A stretch of 64,000 bases of DNA from Eriocheir sinensis (lineage: Eukaryota > Arthropoda > Malacostraca > Decapoda > Varunidae): contig NC_066553.1 of NCBI RefSeq assembly GCF_024679095.1, forward strand, positions 5,160,737-5,224,736. The letters run 5' to 3'. Both the position numbers and the translations under genes were made by a program. The notes under the pieces were generated by a model. The model worked only from the letters and a program-made list of their open reading frames with translations. It searched no databases and was not told where the DNA came from. Position 1 is the stretch's first letter. Every line of letters starts with the position of its first letter. Below, in pieces: positions 35,113 to 50,080 of this stretch.

Positions 35113-37015
35113 GTTTCACCATCCTTCCATCATGCTGTCATTCTGCAATCTCCTCCACCTCATCTCCTTCCCTCCTCCCTCACTTCATCTTCTTCCTCCC
35201 TCCTTTGCCTACCAAATCACATCTCCCCAGGACGTCTTCCTCTTCTTCTTCTTCTTCTTCTCCTTCTTCTTCTTATTCTTATTATTATTATTTTTCTTAT
35301 TTTTCTTCTTCCTCTCATTCGTCGTCTTTTTCTTCTTTTTCTAATTTTTTCTTATTCTTTTTTCTTCTTCCTCTTCTTCTTCTTCTTCATATTATTATCA
35401 TTATTACTCTTTTTCTTCTTCCTCCTCTTCTACTTTTAATTCTTTATCGTCGTCTTTTATTTTCGTCTTCTTTTTCCTTATCTCTATATCTTCATTTTCT
35501 TCTTCATCCCTCTCATTATTCTCCTCCTCCTCCTCCTCCTCCTCCTTTTCCTTGTTCTCCTTGTCGATTCCCCTTCTCCATCAATTATCCTCCCCTTCAT
35601 CCCCATCACCTTCACCCTTTTCCCCTCACCCTTCTCATGTCCCTCATTTATCTAACTTTCCCTCTTCCCCTCCTTCCTCACAGTCCCACCAATCATACTC
35701 ATCCTCTCCCTTTTTTTCTTTCTCTCTCTCCCCTCTTCATCTCCTTCATAAACTCTCCCTTCCTCTTTTATCAAGCCTTTTTTCTTCCCCTTCCTCAGAT
35801 TTTCCCTTCTCCTCTTCCTTCTCGTATTTCTTTCTCAACCCTTCTCATTTTCCTGTCTTTATCATGTACATCCTTTATGGTCTTCTCCTTTCTCCTTTCC
35901 TTTCTATTCCTCTTCATCTCCCTTCTACATCTTAGTCATACACATTCTATTTTCTCCTCTCCCTTTTTATTTTATTTCCCTTCTTCTTCACCTCGCTATC
36001 TTAATCACAGTCATTCTCCCTTCTCTTCTCTCTATTCTCTTCTTTTTTCCCTCCCCTTTTCTGTTCTTTTCCATCTTCATTTCTTTTATACTTCCTTTCA
36101 TCTGCCCAAATCTTCCCACTTTTCCCTTTTTACCTTTTTCTAATCTTTCCCTCTTTTTTTCTTCATTTCTCCTCTCCCACATCCTGCATTTCCCTCCCTA
36201 TCTTTCTCTGACCTTCCCTCCACTTCTCCTTTCATCTATTTTCTCTCACTTTTCTACCTGTTCTTTCTCATCTTTCCCTTTCCTTTCCCTCCCTTTTCTC
36301 TCCTGCCCTCCCTCCTCCTTCCCCCTTTCTCCTTTCCCTTAATTCTCCCTTCCGCATTTCTCTTATCTCTCTCTCTCTCTCATTGTCTTTCCTTTCCTTT
36401 TTCCCCTTTTCCTTCTCCACTTTTCCTTCTCTTCCCTTGCCCACCTTTCCATTCTTACCGTTTCCTTCGTTTCTCCTCCCTCATACCTCCCCACACTTCC
36501 CTCCATCTCCCTTCTTTTCTTACCTGCCTTTCCTTCCTTCCCTCCTTCCTTCTACTTTGCTGTACCTTTCCTTCACTTCTTCTATTCCCTCACCCTTTCC
36601 CTCCTTCCTTCCTTCCTTCTTTCATTATCTTTCCCTTACCTTCCCTTTTCCTACCTCTAACCTCACCATTTTTCTTTCCTTCCTTTCCAACTTTTCCCTC
36701 AGATTTACCTCACTCCTACACCTTCCTTCCTTTCCCTTTCTTGGTTTTCCTTTTCTTTTCCTACCTCTAACCTCACCACTTTTCTTTCCTTCCTTTCCAA
36801 CCTCTCTCTTAGATGTCCCTCTCTCCCACACTTTCCTTCCTTACCTTACCTTCACTCTCCCTACCTTGAATCTCACCACCTTTCCTTTCCCTTACTTTAC
36901 CGGCCCTCTCACCTGCCCATTCTTCCCTCTCCCGTCGCCCACCTTTCTTTCCTGCCTTCCTTCCTTCTTTCCTTCCTCCCCTTCGCTCCGCATCATCCAC
37001 TTCATCATACATCAT
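35113..37015. repeat. Polypyrimidine domain
   Basis: Nearly 1.9 kb of C/T-rich sequence. Around 36640-36830 an ~115-bp segment (TTCCTACCTCTAACCTCACC, TTTCTTTCCTTCCTTTCCAAC) is duplicated in tandem. The 312-codon and 215-codon frames are Ser/Pro/Leu/Phe low complexity. Confidence 0.8.
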
Positions 37016-37160
37016 CTCAGAGGCGAGTAAATCAGAGGCTTAATTAATTAGCGCACCTTCCGCCCTTACCTGCGTTCACCTGCTTGCTCCCGCCGTTACA
37101 CCTTACCTGCGCTTTACCTGGATTTGACCTCATTTACTTGTTTCAAATATCACTCCTTCT
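37016..37160. other. Unique island with TTAATTAATTAG and ACCTG motifs
   Basis: Contains GGCTTAATTAATTAGCGC and a series of ACCTG/CACCTG motifs (four within 60 bp), plus TGACCTCATTT. It is non-repetitive between two pyrimidine domains. No gene is seen. Confidence 0.25.
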
Positions 37161-37199
37161 TGCCTTCCCCTTTCTTCATTCCTTGCTTGCTTGGTTGTC

Positions 37200-40040
37200 G
37201 CTGGTAAGGTTTATGTGTTTTATCTGATTTTTTTTTATACGTTTTGTCTGTTTCTTTTTCAATCATTCTTGTTATTCTTCTTTTGTTTTCTTATTGTTAT
37301 TTTCTTATGTTTGTGTGTGTCTCTCGTTTTGCTATTTCGTCTAAGTCTCGAATTTTTATCTCTATTTTTCTCTTTTCCTTTTGTTTATTTTATTTGTATC
37401 TTTGCAGCTTTTATCTTTATCTTATTTTACGCTTCTATCTTTTATTATTTTTTATTTTGATTCCGTCTCTATTTTCTTTGTATTTTCATCTATTTCCTTG
37501 GTTTCTATCTTCTGTTCCTTAAGTCTTTATCTCTTTATCTTTAATTCAATCTCTTTATCCGTTATGATCTATTACTAAAGTCTCTATCTCTTTGTCTCCT
37601 ATTCATTCTATTTATCCTTATTCCCTTTATTTATTTCCCTCTTTCCTCTGTTTCTCTCAATTAATCTTGTTTTCATTCATGCATATTTTATCTCTAATCA
37701 ACAACAACGCTAATTATTTCCTTTAGTTCACCTGCATTTTACCTGTTCCCTTCATCATCCGTTCCCTTTTTCTTCTTCCCTTTCTTTGTTTCCACGTTAT
37801 TTTTATTTTCCTTTTTGTATCTAATTTATTCACTTTCTTTTATCTGTTACCTTCTTTCTCTTCTTCTTCTTCCCTTTCTTTGTTGTCTCACTGTTTTAAT
37901 TTATTAGCTAATCTTTGTTTTGTTTATTTTTACTTACCTTTAATCAACGTTGTAATTTGTCTGTACCTGAATGTGTATAAGATATTTACCTTTTCCATTT
38001 ATTTATCTTTTCTCTTCCATAATTGCTCTTTTTACCTTATATATCTGTTACTCTTATTTCCTTCCATCTCCCGTATATCTTCCTCTAACCTTATTTATCT
38101 GTTTCTCTTATTTCTTCCTTCTTCCTTATTCCTCTTCCTCTTTACTTGTTTCAGTATTTATTCTCTTTTTTTGACGCTTTATTTCCCTCTTTTTATTCCT
38201 TTTCCTTATTCCTTCTCCCTTATATTTTCTCCTCTTATTACTTCCTCCTTCCATAATCCCTTTTACTTGTTGCTCATTCACCTTTGTTTTCCGTTCACTC
38301 TTACTCTTTTTTGAACTCCTTATTTCCCACTTTCTTTCTTCTTCTTCCTTCTCCCCTATATCTGTTTCTCTAATTCTTCTTTCCCCTTCCATTATTTTTC
38401 TTCCTCTTTACTTGTTTTTCTATTTTGTTTTCAGTTCATCCTTTCTCCTTTTGCACTCCTTATGTTCCTTTTTTTCTTCTTCCTTCTTCACTATTTCTGC
38501 TCCTCTTACTCTTCTTTCCTCTTCCATATATCCTCCTCTTCGTTACTTGTTTTTTTTCTTCTACTTATTCTTTTGTTTTCCATTCATCCTTTGCTCTTTT
38601 TCCACTTCCTTATTTCCACCTATTTTTCTTTCATTTTTCTTATTCCTTCAATCCTATATTTTCTCTTATTCCTTCTTGCCTTTTCTGTATTTCCTCTTCC
38701 TTTTTACTGTTTTTTTTCTATTTACTCTTTCGTTTTCCATTCATCCCTTGCTCCTTTTCCCCTCCCTTATTTTCACCTATTTTTCTTTTTTTTTTCTTAT
38801 TCATTCTATCCTATATCATCTCTTAAATCTTCTTGCCCTTTCTGTATTTCCTCTTCCTTTTTACTGGTTTTTTTCTCTTTATTCTTTCGTTTTCCATTCA
38901 TCCTTTGCTCGTTTTCCACTCCATATTTTCACCTATTTTCTTTTTTTTTCTTATTCCTTCTATCCTATATCTTCTCTTATTCCTTCTTGCCTTTTCTGTA
39001 TTTCCTCTTCCTTTTTACTGTTTTTTTCTCTTTATTCTTTCGTTTTCCATTCATCCTTTGCTCCTTTTCCACTCCATATTTCCACTTATTTTTCTTTTTT
39101 TTCTTATTCCTTCTATCCTATATCTTCTCTTATTCCTTCTTGCCTTTTCTGTATTTCCTCTTCCTTTTTCATTTTTTTTTTCTATTTACTCTTTCGTTTT
39201 CCATTCATTCCTTTCTCGTTTTTCACTCCTTATTTCCACTTCTTTTTTTCTATTTTTTTTATGTTCATTCTCTCCTACTTTCTCTCTTTGCTTTTCTTAA
39301 TTTTTATTTTTTTCCAATTTTTCTAACTTTTTTTCACCTCCTGTTGCCTCTCTTCTTTTTTTTTCATTTTCTTCTTCCCTTATTTGTTTTCATGTATTCT
39401 TATTTTCCTTTTTACACCTCTGCTTTACTAACTTTCTTTACCATTTATTATCTTTATTGTTTTTTAGTAACTGATTCTCTTTTATTTCTTTTGTTTGCTG
39501 GTCTATTATTTCATTTTATTCTTATCTTCCTTTTTCCACCTTTAATTTATTCCCTCTTTTACCATTAATTACCTTTTATTACTGTTTTCTTTGTTGTTCA
39601 TTCTCTTTTGTTTGGTCTATTTGCTTTTCTTCATTTTTTTCGTTTATTCTTGTTTTTCTTTACTCTCCCTTATTGTCTTTTCTTCATTGTCTTATATTTT
39701 GCTGTTTTCCTCCTATTTATTATCTTTTTTTTTTTTTGTATTTTATATTTTGCTGATTACGTTGAAAGGTTTTATTCCTTCTCTTCTATTTCCCCTTTTT
39801 GCTTGTCTTAAATTTTTTCATGTATTTTCTATTTCGTTTTCTCCACTTTTCTCTACCTTGCTTCACCTCTAATTAGCGTTATTGTGTCTGTGATTACACC
39901 TGAAGTTAATTGCCTTGCTTTACCTGTTCAATTCATCATCCTATTCTTCTTTCTTTCTTTCTCATTCATCATTCTTCCATTCTTTCTTTCAGCTTTTACT
40001 CTTTCAAAATTCTTTCTCTGTTTTAATATGCTTATTTTTT
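37200..40040. repeat. T-rich domain with ~155-bp tandem array (about 38100-39250)
   Basis: In the array, TTCTGTATTTCCTCTTCC recurs near 38684, 38841, 38995 and 39148 (spacing 157, 154, 153). Each copy is followed by TTTCGTTTTCCATTCATCC. More diverged units extend left to about 38100. The 304- and 368-codon Phe/Leu-rich frames come from this array. Elsewhere the domain is plain T-rich DNA. Confidence 0.8.
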
Positions 40041-40075
40041 TCTTTCTTTAAACATTCTCTCTGTCTGTCTATGTA

Positions 40076-40227
<152 letters not shown>

Positions 40228-41224
40228 CTTGTTTGTGTCAGTTCTCTTTCATTTATTTTTGGTTCGTTTTACATTTTCGTTATTTTTTTTATTCAAGTAA
40301 TCATTTTTTTATTTTCCTTTATTTTTTTTTTGTTCACTTTTTTTCATCACTTTTTCTCCTTTTTCTTTTCTTCCACGATAGTTTTTTCTCATTTATTATT
40401 CATTTTCTCCATATTTTTTTGCTTCTCTTTGTATTTCTTTTTTTTCTGATCTATTTTCCCTTTGCACTTTGATATTTTTTTACTTTCTTTCTATTTTTAT
40501 TATAACCTTTCCCATTCCTCCATTTATTTCTGTCCTGTATCCGTTCTTGTCTCCACGTATTTTTTTTTCTTATTTTCTTCCATTTTTCTTTACTATTTTT
40601 CCAATTCGTTTATTTTTCTCTGTGTTGTTCTCTCCATTCAATCGTCATTTTCTTCCTTTCTTCTTTTCAGTATTTGTTTTTCCTTTCTTTTTTTTTCTTC
40701 CTATGATCTTTCCTCCATTCATTCTTTTTTCTTTCCTCTTTCAAATTTTTTCACTTCATCTATTTCTCTCTCTTTGTTCTTCTTTCCATTCCTTTTATTT
40801 ATTTTCAGCCTTGCCTCTTTCAAGTCTTTTCTTTTCCTTTGTTTTTGTTTTTTTCTCTTTGTTCCTGTGTTCGTTCCTTTTACAGTTTCTTTCATTCTTC
40901 TTTCAATGTTTTCTGTTCCATTTCAAACCTTCTTCTCTATACTCTTTTTTTTCTGCACTCATTCGTTATATATTTTATTTTTATTTTTATTTTTATTTTA
41001 TTTCAGTTCAATGTATTTTTTTATATATATTCTTGATCCTATTCCTTTATTTTCTTCCAGTCCACTTTCCTATCTTTTTATTTCACTCATATTTATCTCT
41101 CTGTTTTTGTCACCATTAATTCGTTTTCTTCTATTCCTCTTTTCAAACTTTAATGTTCCTTTCTTATTCTTCCTCGTTATATTTGTCACAACTTCCTCAT
41201 TATTTTCTTCTTCCATTTCACTTT

Positions 41225-41462
41225 CTAACATGTTCAGTTAATTTATTTTTCTCTCTATCCTTGTAACCATTCTTTTCATATTTCCTTCCATTTATATTTT
41301 CATGGTCAACCTATATTATTATTTTTTTTTCGTTTTTCACTTTCTAACATGTTCAGTTCATTTATTTTTCTCTCTATCCTTGTCACCATTCTTTTTATAT
41401 TTCCTTCCATCTCCATTTTCCTGGTCAACCTCTATTTTTTTTCGTTTGCTCTCGCCTAATTG
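41225..41462. repeat. 119-bp tandem duplication
   Basis: CTAACATGTTCAGTT at 41225 and 41344, each followed by TTTATTTTTCTCTCTATCC and TGGTCAACCT, are two copies 119 bp apart. They lie in the T-rich stretch 40224-41470, which holds no gene. Confidence 0.8.
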
Positions 41463-41589
41463 TTGCCTCCATCCCTCCATCGCTTCATTAGCTTCATAAT
41501 TTATGCAAAAAAGAGATTAAAAACAGCTTGATAAAAAATAAATTCTGCCTCATGCTCCTCACCCGAAAATATTAACCCACTTTTGGTTG

Positions 41590-41960
41590 CAATATCCCTC
41601 CTCCTCTTCCTTTTTTTTTTTTCCTCCTCAGCTCGCGCCCCTCCTTCGCTCTCTTCTTTATCTCCTTTTCGTCCTCCTCCTCCTCCTCCTCTCCCTCTTC
41701 CACGACCTCCATTTTACGCCACCTCCTTTTTTTACTCCTCGTCGTCCTCGTTCTCCTCCTCCTCCTCCTCCTCCTCCTCCTCCTCCTCCTTCCCCTCCTC
41801 CTCGTTCCTCTTCTACTCTTCCTCCTTTGCCTTTACGTTCACCTCTATTTACTCCTCTTCCTCCTCCTTCTCCTTCTTCTCCTCATCTTCATCATCCTCA
41901 TTTTACTCTTCATCATCATCGCTGTCATCTTCCTCCTCTTTCTCTTCATTTTCCCTCCTG
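41590..41960. repeat. (CTC)n-rich tract
   Basis: Interrupted CTC/TTC trinucleotides with a core run 41750-41793. Ser and Pro frames are artefacts. Confidence 0.9.
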
Positions 41961-42344
41961 CAAAACGACAGTAAAGACATGGATAGGAATTTATTAAGGC
42001 AGAATCACCCGCCACTGCAACGAGCTTCCTGCAAAAGTGGGTAGTGTGAGGAGGTTCGACTTTATGGGAAATCGCATTGCCCGTTCTTTACATCATAGCG
42101 AGAGAAGGTTTGATTGAACGATTGATGGATTTAGATACGTTATTCAGGTCACTTAAGTACATAGAGTCTGTGTCATAAGTGGAATAGGAAGGTTTCTGTT
42201 GCCTGATCTTCCGTGTTTTCATGTTTCCTTCTCGTTTCCTACTTGAATATATGATTTCGAAATACACGTTATACAGCAAGGGCTTGTAAAATCTCGTCCG
42301 ATGGGCATTTATTTTAGGCAGGCTCGTTAGAAGGGTAAGTATTT
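41961..42344. other. Unique stretch, no gene recognised
   Basis: About 380 bp of ordinary-composition sequence without repeats. No long frame, splice-bounded exon or RNA motif could be supported. Confidence 0.5.
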
Positions 42345-42545
42345 ATGATCTTTTATTTTGCTTGCTTGCTGGTCTATTATTTCATTTATTCTTATTTTCC
42401 TTTTTGTATCTCTAATTTATTTACTTTCTTTACCATTTATTACCTTTTATTACTGTTTGTCTACTTTATTCATTCGCTTCAATTTCGTCCTTTTTTCTGC
42501 TCTTCATTTTTTTTTTCGTTTATTCTCATTTTTTTCTGTTGCCTC
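42345..42545 (+). repeat. Dispersed duplicate of 39430-39610
   Basis: TGCTGGTCTATTATTTCATT, ACTTTCTTTACCATTTATTA and CCTTTTATTACTGTTT occur in both places, so this ~200-bp T-rich segment is a second copy of part of the earlier T-rich domain. Confidence 0.6.
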
Positions 42546-42712
42546 AGTTTCCATGTGTTTATGTTTCTATCGCCTTTTTACCTGCGTGGAGAAAATGAAG
42601 GAAAGAAATGGAAAGTAACGGAAGGGAAAAATCTAAACTTTCTTTCCACCGACTTGTTTTCCAACGTTTTCATTAGGAAGCCGCGCCGACCATCTCCAGG
42701 CGTGTTTCAATG

Positions 42713-43262
<550 letters not shown>

Positions 43263-43321
43263 TCTCCACAATTTCTTCTTTCTCGTCCTCTGCCTCTTTC
43301 TAGTGTTTTCTTCCCTCGTTC

Positions 43322-43482
43322 TTCCTCCTCCTCCTCCTCCTCCTCCTCCTCCTCCTCCTCCTCCACCTTGCATTTTCATCAACATTCTTTCAGTGTCTTC
43401 CGCCTTAGATTTTTGTTTCATCCTTTCTTTTTTTTTTACGTTTTTTCCTCCTCAAGAAATTTAGCCGTCCATAGGCGTGTGT

Positions 43483-43543
<61 letters not shown>

Positions 43544-43630
43544 TGTGTTCAATGCTAGTGTGCGTGCATTCTTCACTTTCCTCTTTCATTCTTCTCCTCT
43601 TCCTCCTCCTCCTCCTCCTCCTCCTCCTTT
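43322..43630. repeat. (CTC)n, (GT)n, (CTC)n
   Basis: CTC run 43325-43363, GT run about 43477-43541 and CTC run 43598-43628, separated by short unique sequence. Confidence 0.95.
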
Positions 43631-43679
43631 ACATACCTGTGTCTCCTTCATTCTCTTTGATGAAGGAACAGAGCGCACG

Positions 43680-44017
<338 letters not shown>

Positions 44018-44059
44018 ACATATGCAATGCGTTTCAGTACCAAAAACATGTTTGAAAAT

Positions 44060-44597
44060 ACATCTTTCTGCCTGTGTTTCTGTTTGTATTTCTGTCTGTC
44101 CGTATGCTATATTTCTATGTCTGTGTGCCTGTATCTTTTCTTCTCGGTCCGTCTGTCTTTCTGTCTGTCTGTATACCTTTCTTTCTGTGTGTCTGTCATT
44201 CAGTCTGTCTGTTTGTCGACTTTCACGCTCATTACATTCAGTTCTTCTTTCCTGCTTTCCTTTCTCTGTCTCCCTGTTTCTCCTTTCTTCTCTTTTCCTT
44301 CATTCTTTCCATCTTCTTCTGTGCTTCTTCTCTCCTCCTTTCTTCTTATTTTTTCATACATCACCTTCTTTTTCTCTACAGTCATATATAGTTTCCTTTA
44401 TAGTTTTGTCTTTCACTATTCATCACTCACTTGTGTTACATATTTTCCTTTCTCTTCTCTTTTTGCAGTAAAGGATGAAAGTGAAAGGCAAAAAATAATA
44501 GGTCCGCTGTCTACATATCTATCTGTCTATTTGTCTTTATTGGTGTTTTCCTGTTCCATTCTGTCTGTCTGTTTCTATCTGTCTGTCTGTCTATCTA

Positions 44598-44628
<31 letters not shown>

Positions 44629-44775
44629 GTCTGTCTGCCTGTGTATCCAAATCTGTGTCTGCCATCCTATCAGCTATGGCTAATCTCTCCCTGATCTAAC
44701 TACTCACCGTGAATGTATGTATGTGTGTATGTATGTATATATGTTTGTTTGTATGTATGTGTGTACGTATTAATC
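44060..44775. repeat. TCTG/TATC/GTAT tetranucleotide region
   Basis: Imperfect TCTG repeats 44060-44220 and 44510-44660 and a GTAT/GTATGT block 44713-44770, with T/C-rich sequence between. Confidence 0.85.
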
Positions 44776-44836
44776 TCCGGTATGCTTACCTGAATAATCA
44801 CCATTTACCTAATTCGAAGCTGTCATCATCAATATT

Positions 44837-44837
<1 letters not shown>

Positions 44838-44894
<57 letters not shown>

Positions 44895-45036
44895 GGGGAG
44901 CGTCTTACCCCCTCCAATGGTGTATTATCAGAAGGGGGAAGGGGGGAAGAGGGAGAGTGGGAGGGAGAGCGAGAGGGAGGGAGGCAGAGAGGGAGAGAGG
45001 GGGGAGGGGCGGGTCAATGGTTTTAAAGGGCTGAGC

Positions 45037-45113
<77 letters not shown>

Positions 45114-45192
45114 TTTTGAGTGTCTATTGCAGTCATAAAAGGAAGGAAAGTATAAGAAAAGAAAGAAAATTAAATAGAGTAAGTGTGCTTGT

Positions 45193-45239
<47 letters not shown>

Positions 45240-45293
45240 CTAAAGAGGTGTGTTCCGTCATTCTTTTATTTCATTCATGAGTCTCCTCTTTCA

Positions 45294-45351
<58 letters not shown>

Positions 45352-45500
45352 CCATTATCATTATCTTCCTCCTCCTCCTCCTCCTCCTCCTCCTCCTCCT
45401 CCTCTTCCTGTTTCCTATTTACGCTTTCCCGTTTACGTATTTTTTTCATCCCGTTACGTCCTGTTTCTCATTTGTCCCTCATACATACGTTATCTCATTT

Positions 45501-45582
<82 letters not shown>
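44838..45582. repeat. (GT)28, (GA)n and (CT)n cluster
   Basis: GT run 44838-44893, a G/GA-rich stretch, GA runs 45040-45109 and 45194-45232, then CT run 45298-45347, CTC run 45367-45410 and CT run 45505-45582. The GA block at 45194-45232 and CT block at 45298-45347 are an inverted pair 65 bp apart. Confidence 0.95.
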
Positions 45583-45586
<4 letters not shown>

Positions 45587-45599
45587 ATTTTCTTCTTCC

Positions 45600-46340
45600 T
45601 TTCTTTTGCTTAGTTTTTCTCCGTTGCATTTCCATCGCCTTTCCTTCTCTCAGCCTCGTATCGCCTTTGTTTTGCTATAATTTCTCTTTTCCATTTTTTT
45701 CCTTATTTTACATCTTTTTCTTCACTTTCTTTTATTCATATTTTCATTTTTTTTATTTTCCTTCCCTTTCCTTCATGTTCTTTTTTCGCTTTTTTCTGTA
45801 TAACTTTTCCTTGTAATATTTTGTGTTCTTCGTTTTCGTCTATTCGTATTTTATTTATTTATTTTCCTTCCCTTTTTCTTCTTCAATTTCTCTCTGTTTT
45901 CGTTTTTTTATCTTTGTTTCCATTAATTGTCTATTTTTTTTTGCTTCCTTGTTTTCTCGTTCATTTTCTCTGTTTTCGTTTTTCCTTTGTTTCCATTCAT
46001 TATTCTTTATTTTTTGCTTTTCTTTTCATCCAGTTTCTCCTTTCTCTTTTTCATTTTATATCTTTACTTTTCATTCTTTTTTTTTCTTCCCTTCTCTTTT
46101 TGTTCAGTTTCTCTTTTTTTCGTTTTTTTTTTATCTTTGTTTTCCACTCACTGTTTTTTCCGACCTTCTTGGCTTCGTAATGTATTTTCGGTGAGGGTGA
46201 CTTCGTGTTCTTTTTTTTTTTCTCTTTAAGTCGGTTTATTTTCTTTTGAGTATTTGTTTACTTTTAGATGCGTTTTAATTCACTTTTATACTCCTATTTC
46301 CTCTATATTATTATTTTCTTCTTCTTCTTCTTTCTCATCT
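45600..46340. other. T-rich stretch, no gene
   Basis: TTTTC/CTTT-rich DNA with loose ~65-bp repetition (CTCTGTTTTCGTTTTT, TTTGTTTCCATT). No gene or RNA is recognised. Confidence 0.6.
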
Positions 46341-46362
46341 GCCTCATAATGGTAGATTTTAA

Positions 46363-46760
<398 letters not shown>

Positions 46761-47141
46761 AATTACTATTATTATCACTTTTCCTCCCTTCGTATTGTAT
46801 CCCGCACGCCACCAGTAACACCAACAACCTTATTCACAAACGGTATTCGATTCTGTGTAATTTTATTTTAATTTTATGTATTGGTTTGGGTGTGCGTTCC
46901 TATACTTTATTGAATGGGTTTTTCTCTGCACCCACCCACCCCTCCACCACCTCCCCTTCCCTCACCTCCCCCTTTCCCCTCTCCCTCCCTCGCCTCATTT
47001 AATTCGTTTTATAATTCGGCCATCAGTTTCCAATAATATGATCGTCTTTTTAATCCTCCCGTCCTGCAGGTAATTCAATTGATTTTAGGTCCGTTCCATT
47101 ACTTTGTGTCATTGTGCTTAAACGCGGCCTGTTATTTTGTT

Positions 47142-47145
<4 letters not shown>
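46761..47145. other. Unique and C-rich stretch, no gene
   Basis: Ordinary-composition DNA, a CCTCC-rich section about 46930-46995, and a TAATT-containing section to 47090. Nothing assignable. Confidence 0.45.

Positions 47146-47222
<77 letters not shown>
47146..47222. repeat. (GT)38 microsatellite
   Basis: Perfect GT run. T-rich DNA without a gene follows to about 48040. Confidence 0.97.
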
Positions 47223-47228
<6 letters not shown>

Positions 47229-48049
47229 ACTTTTTTTCACAGTTCTGTTTTCATTTTCATTTTTTTTATTTATTCATCTATTATTTATTTTCTTTTTCCA
47301 TGAGTTTGCGTGTTTACATATTTTAATTTCCTTTCTCTTTCGGTTTTCATATTTGTTCCGTTTTGCCTAATTTTCTTTTACTGTCTTGTATGTCATTCCT
47401 ATAACTTCCTGTAATTTTCATTTTCTTTACTTTTCATTTTTTGTATTTTTTTTGTATATATTGTGGCTGTCAGGTATTTTTTATATGTAACTATGATTTT
47501 TTTTTTTATGGGGTCGGTAATTTCTGTTCTGCTAACCCCGTGAAATAACGCCTCCTGATTGTGATAATGTTCTTTTCATATTTAACTTACCTATCTTGCT
47601 CTTCACTTACTTCCTTCTCTTTTTTTCCCCCTTTTCCTTATCTCTCTTTTTCTTTCCGTCTCATATTCCTAATTCGTTCGTGGCTATCATTATCTCTTTC
47701 CTCAATAATACTTTTTCATTTACTTTTATCAAACCTTCATTCGCTGCGGTTAATTTTTTTTTTCATATTCTATTGATTTGTCCTTTTTTTGTGTATTTGT
47801 GGCTAATTGAATATGTATTTCCCACTTGAGTTCATATTTCATGTTTCTCAGTGTGGCGTAATGGTATGTATATTAATGTCTAATTTATTTATCTGTTCGT
47901 TTCTTTATTTTTATTATAGTTTCTTCTGTTCTATTTATCACTCCTCGTCACTTCATAATATGTTTTCCTCTGCCTCTTAATCACCTTTACAAGCATTTTC
48001 CCCTCACAATCTCCCACGCTAGTATTTTTTTTTTCGTGTCCCTCTACGT

Positions 48050-50080
48050 TCATGTCATCTGTTGGCGTTTATTTTATCTATTGGCATTCATTTCACTTAT
48101 CAGCATTCATCTCATTTATTGGAGCGTTCATTTCACTTATCGGCATTCATCTCATTTATTGGAGAGTTCATTTCACTTATCGGCATTCATCTCATTTATT
48201 GGCGGCGTTCATTTCACGTATTGCCGTTCATTTCACTTATCAGCATTCATCTCATTTATTGGCGGCGTTCATTTCACGTATTGCCGTTCATTTCACTTAT
48301 CAGCATTCATCTCATTTATTGGGGGCGTTCATTTCACCCATTAGCGTTCATTTCATTTATCAGCATTCATTTCACTTATTTAGGGGCATTCATTTCACAT
48401 ATTGGGCCGTTCATTTCACTTATTGGCGTTCATTTCACTTATCAGCATTCATCTCATTTATTGGGCCGTTCATTTCACTTATTGGCGTTCATTTCACTTA
48501 TCAGCATTCATCTCATTTATTGGTGGCGTTCATTTCACCTATTAGCGTTCGTTTCACTTATCAGCATTCATCTCATTTATTGGTGGCGTTCATTTCACCT
48601 ATTAGCGTTCGTTTCACTTATCAGCATTCATCTCATTTATTGGGGCGTTCATTTCACTTATTGGCGTTCATTTCACTTATTGACGTTCATTTCACGTATT
48701 GCCGTTCATTTCACTTATCAGCATTCATCTCATTTATTGGGGGCGTTCATTTCACCTATTGACGTTCATTTCACTTATTGGCGTTCATTTCACTCATTGG
48801 GGGCGTTAATTTCACTTATTGGCGTTCGTTTCACTTATTGGCGGCGTTCATTTCACTTATTAGCGTTCATTTCACTCATTGGGGGCGTTAATTTCACTTA
48901 TTGGCGTTCATTTCACTTATTGGCGTTCATTTCACTCATTGGGGGCGTTCATTTCACTTATTGGCGTTCGTTTCACTTATTGGCGTTCATTTCACTTATT
49001 GGCGTTCGTTTCACTTATTGGCGTTCATTTCACTTATTGGCGTTCATTTCACTTATTGGCGTTCATTTCACTTATTGGCGTTCATTTCACTTATTAGCGT
49101 CCATTTCACTCATTGGGGTCGTTCATTTCACTTATTGGCGTTCATTTCACTTATTGGCGTTCATTTCACTTATTAGCGTCCATTTCACTCATTGGGGGCG
49201 TTAATTTCACTTATTGGCGTTCGTTTCACTTATTGGCGGCGTTCATTTCACTTATTGGCGTTCATTTCACTCATTGGGGGCGTTCATTTCACTTATTGGC
49301 GTTCATTTCACTCATTGGGGGCGTTAATTTCACTTATTGGCGTTCGTTTCACTTATTGGCGGCGTTCATTTCACTTATTGGCGTTCATTTCACTCATTGC
49401 GGGCGTTCATTTCACTTATTGGCGTTTGTTTCGCCTATTGGCGGCGTTCATCTCACTTATTGGCGTTCATTTCACTCATTGAGGGCGTTAATTTCACTTA
49501 TTGACGTTCGTTTCACTTATTGGTTCTCGTTCATTTCACTTATTGGCGTTTATTTCACTAATCGGCGTTCATTTCACTTTTTGGCGTTCATTTCACTTAT
49601 TGGCGTTCATTTCACTTATTGGGAGGCGTTCATTTTACTTATTGGCGTTCATTTCACTTATTGGGAGGCGTTCATTCTACTTATTGGCGTTCATTTCACT
49701 TATTGGCGTTCGTTTCACTTATTGGCGTTCGTTTCACTTATCGGCGGCGTTCATTTCTATTATTGGCGTTCATTTCACTTATTGGCGGCGTTCACTTCTA
49801 TTGTTGGCGTTTATTTCACTTATTGGCGTTCATTTCACTTATTGACATTCATTTCACTTATTTGGGGGCGTTCATTTCACTTACTAGCGTTAATTTCACT
49901 TATTGGCGGCGTTCATTTCACTTATTGGGAGGCGTTCATTTCACTTATTGGGAGGCGTTCATTTCACTTATCGGCGTTCATTTCACTTATTGGCGGCGTT
50001 CATTTCACTTATTGGGAGGCGTTCATTTCACTTATTGGCGGCGTTCATTTCACTTATCGGCGTTCATTTCGTCTATTGGT
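48050..50080 (+). repeat. 19-bp minisatellite, about 100 copies
   Basis: The unit is GTTCATTTCACTTATTGGC, with variants ATCAGC, CTCATTGGGGGC, GGCGGC and GGGAGGC. It spans two kilobases. None of the three + frames of the unit contains a stop, and 57 bp (three units) encode 19 residues, so all + frames run open with repeats like HFTYWRSFHLLAFISLIGV. The minus strand has frequent stops. The left third is rich in the CAGCATTCATCTCATTTATT variant and the right two thirds in the canonical unit. Confidence 0.95.

Noticed and set aside
48050..50080. CRISPR-like array or repeat protein gene
   Set aside because: The 19-bp units are directly adjacent with no unique spacers, and the three open frames are a consequence of a stop-free unit.
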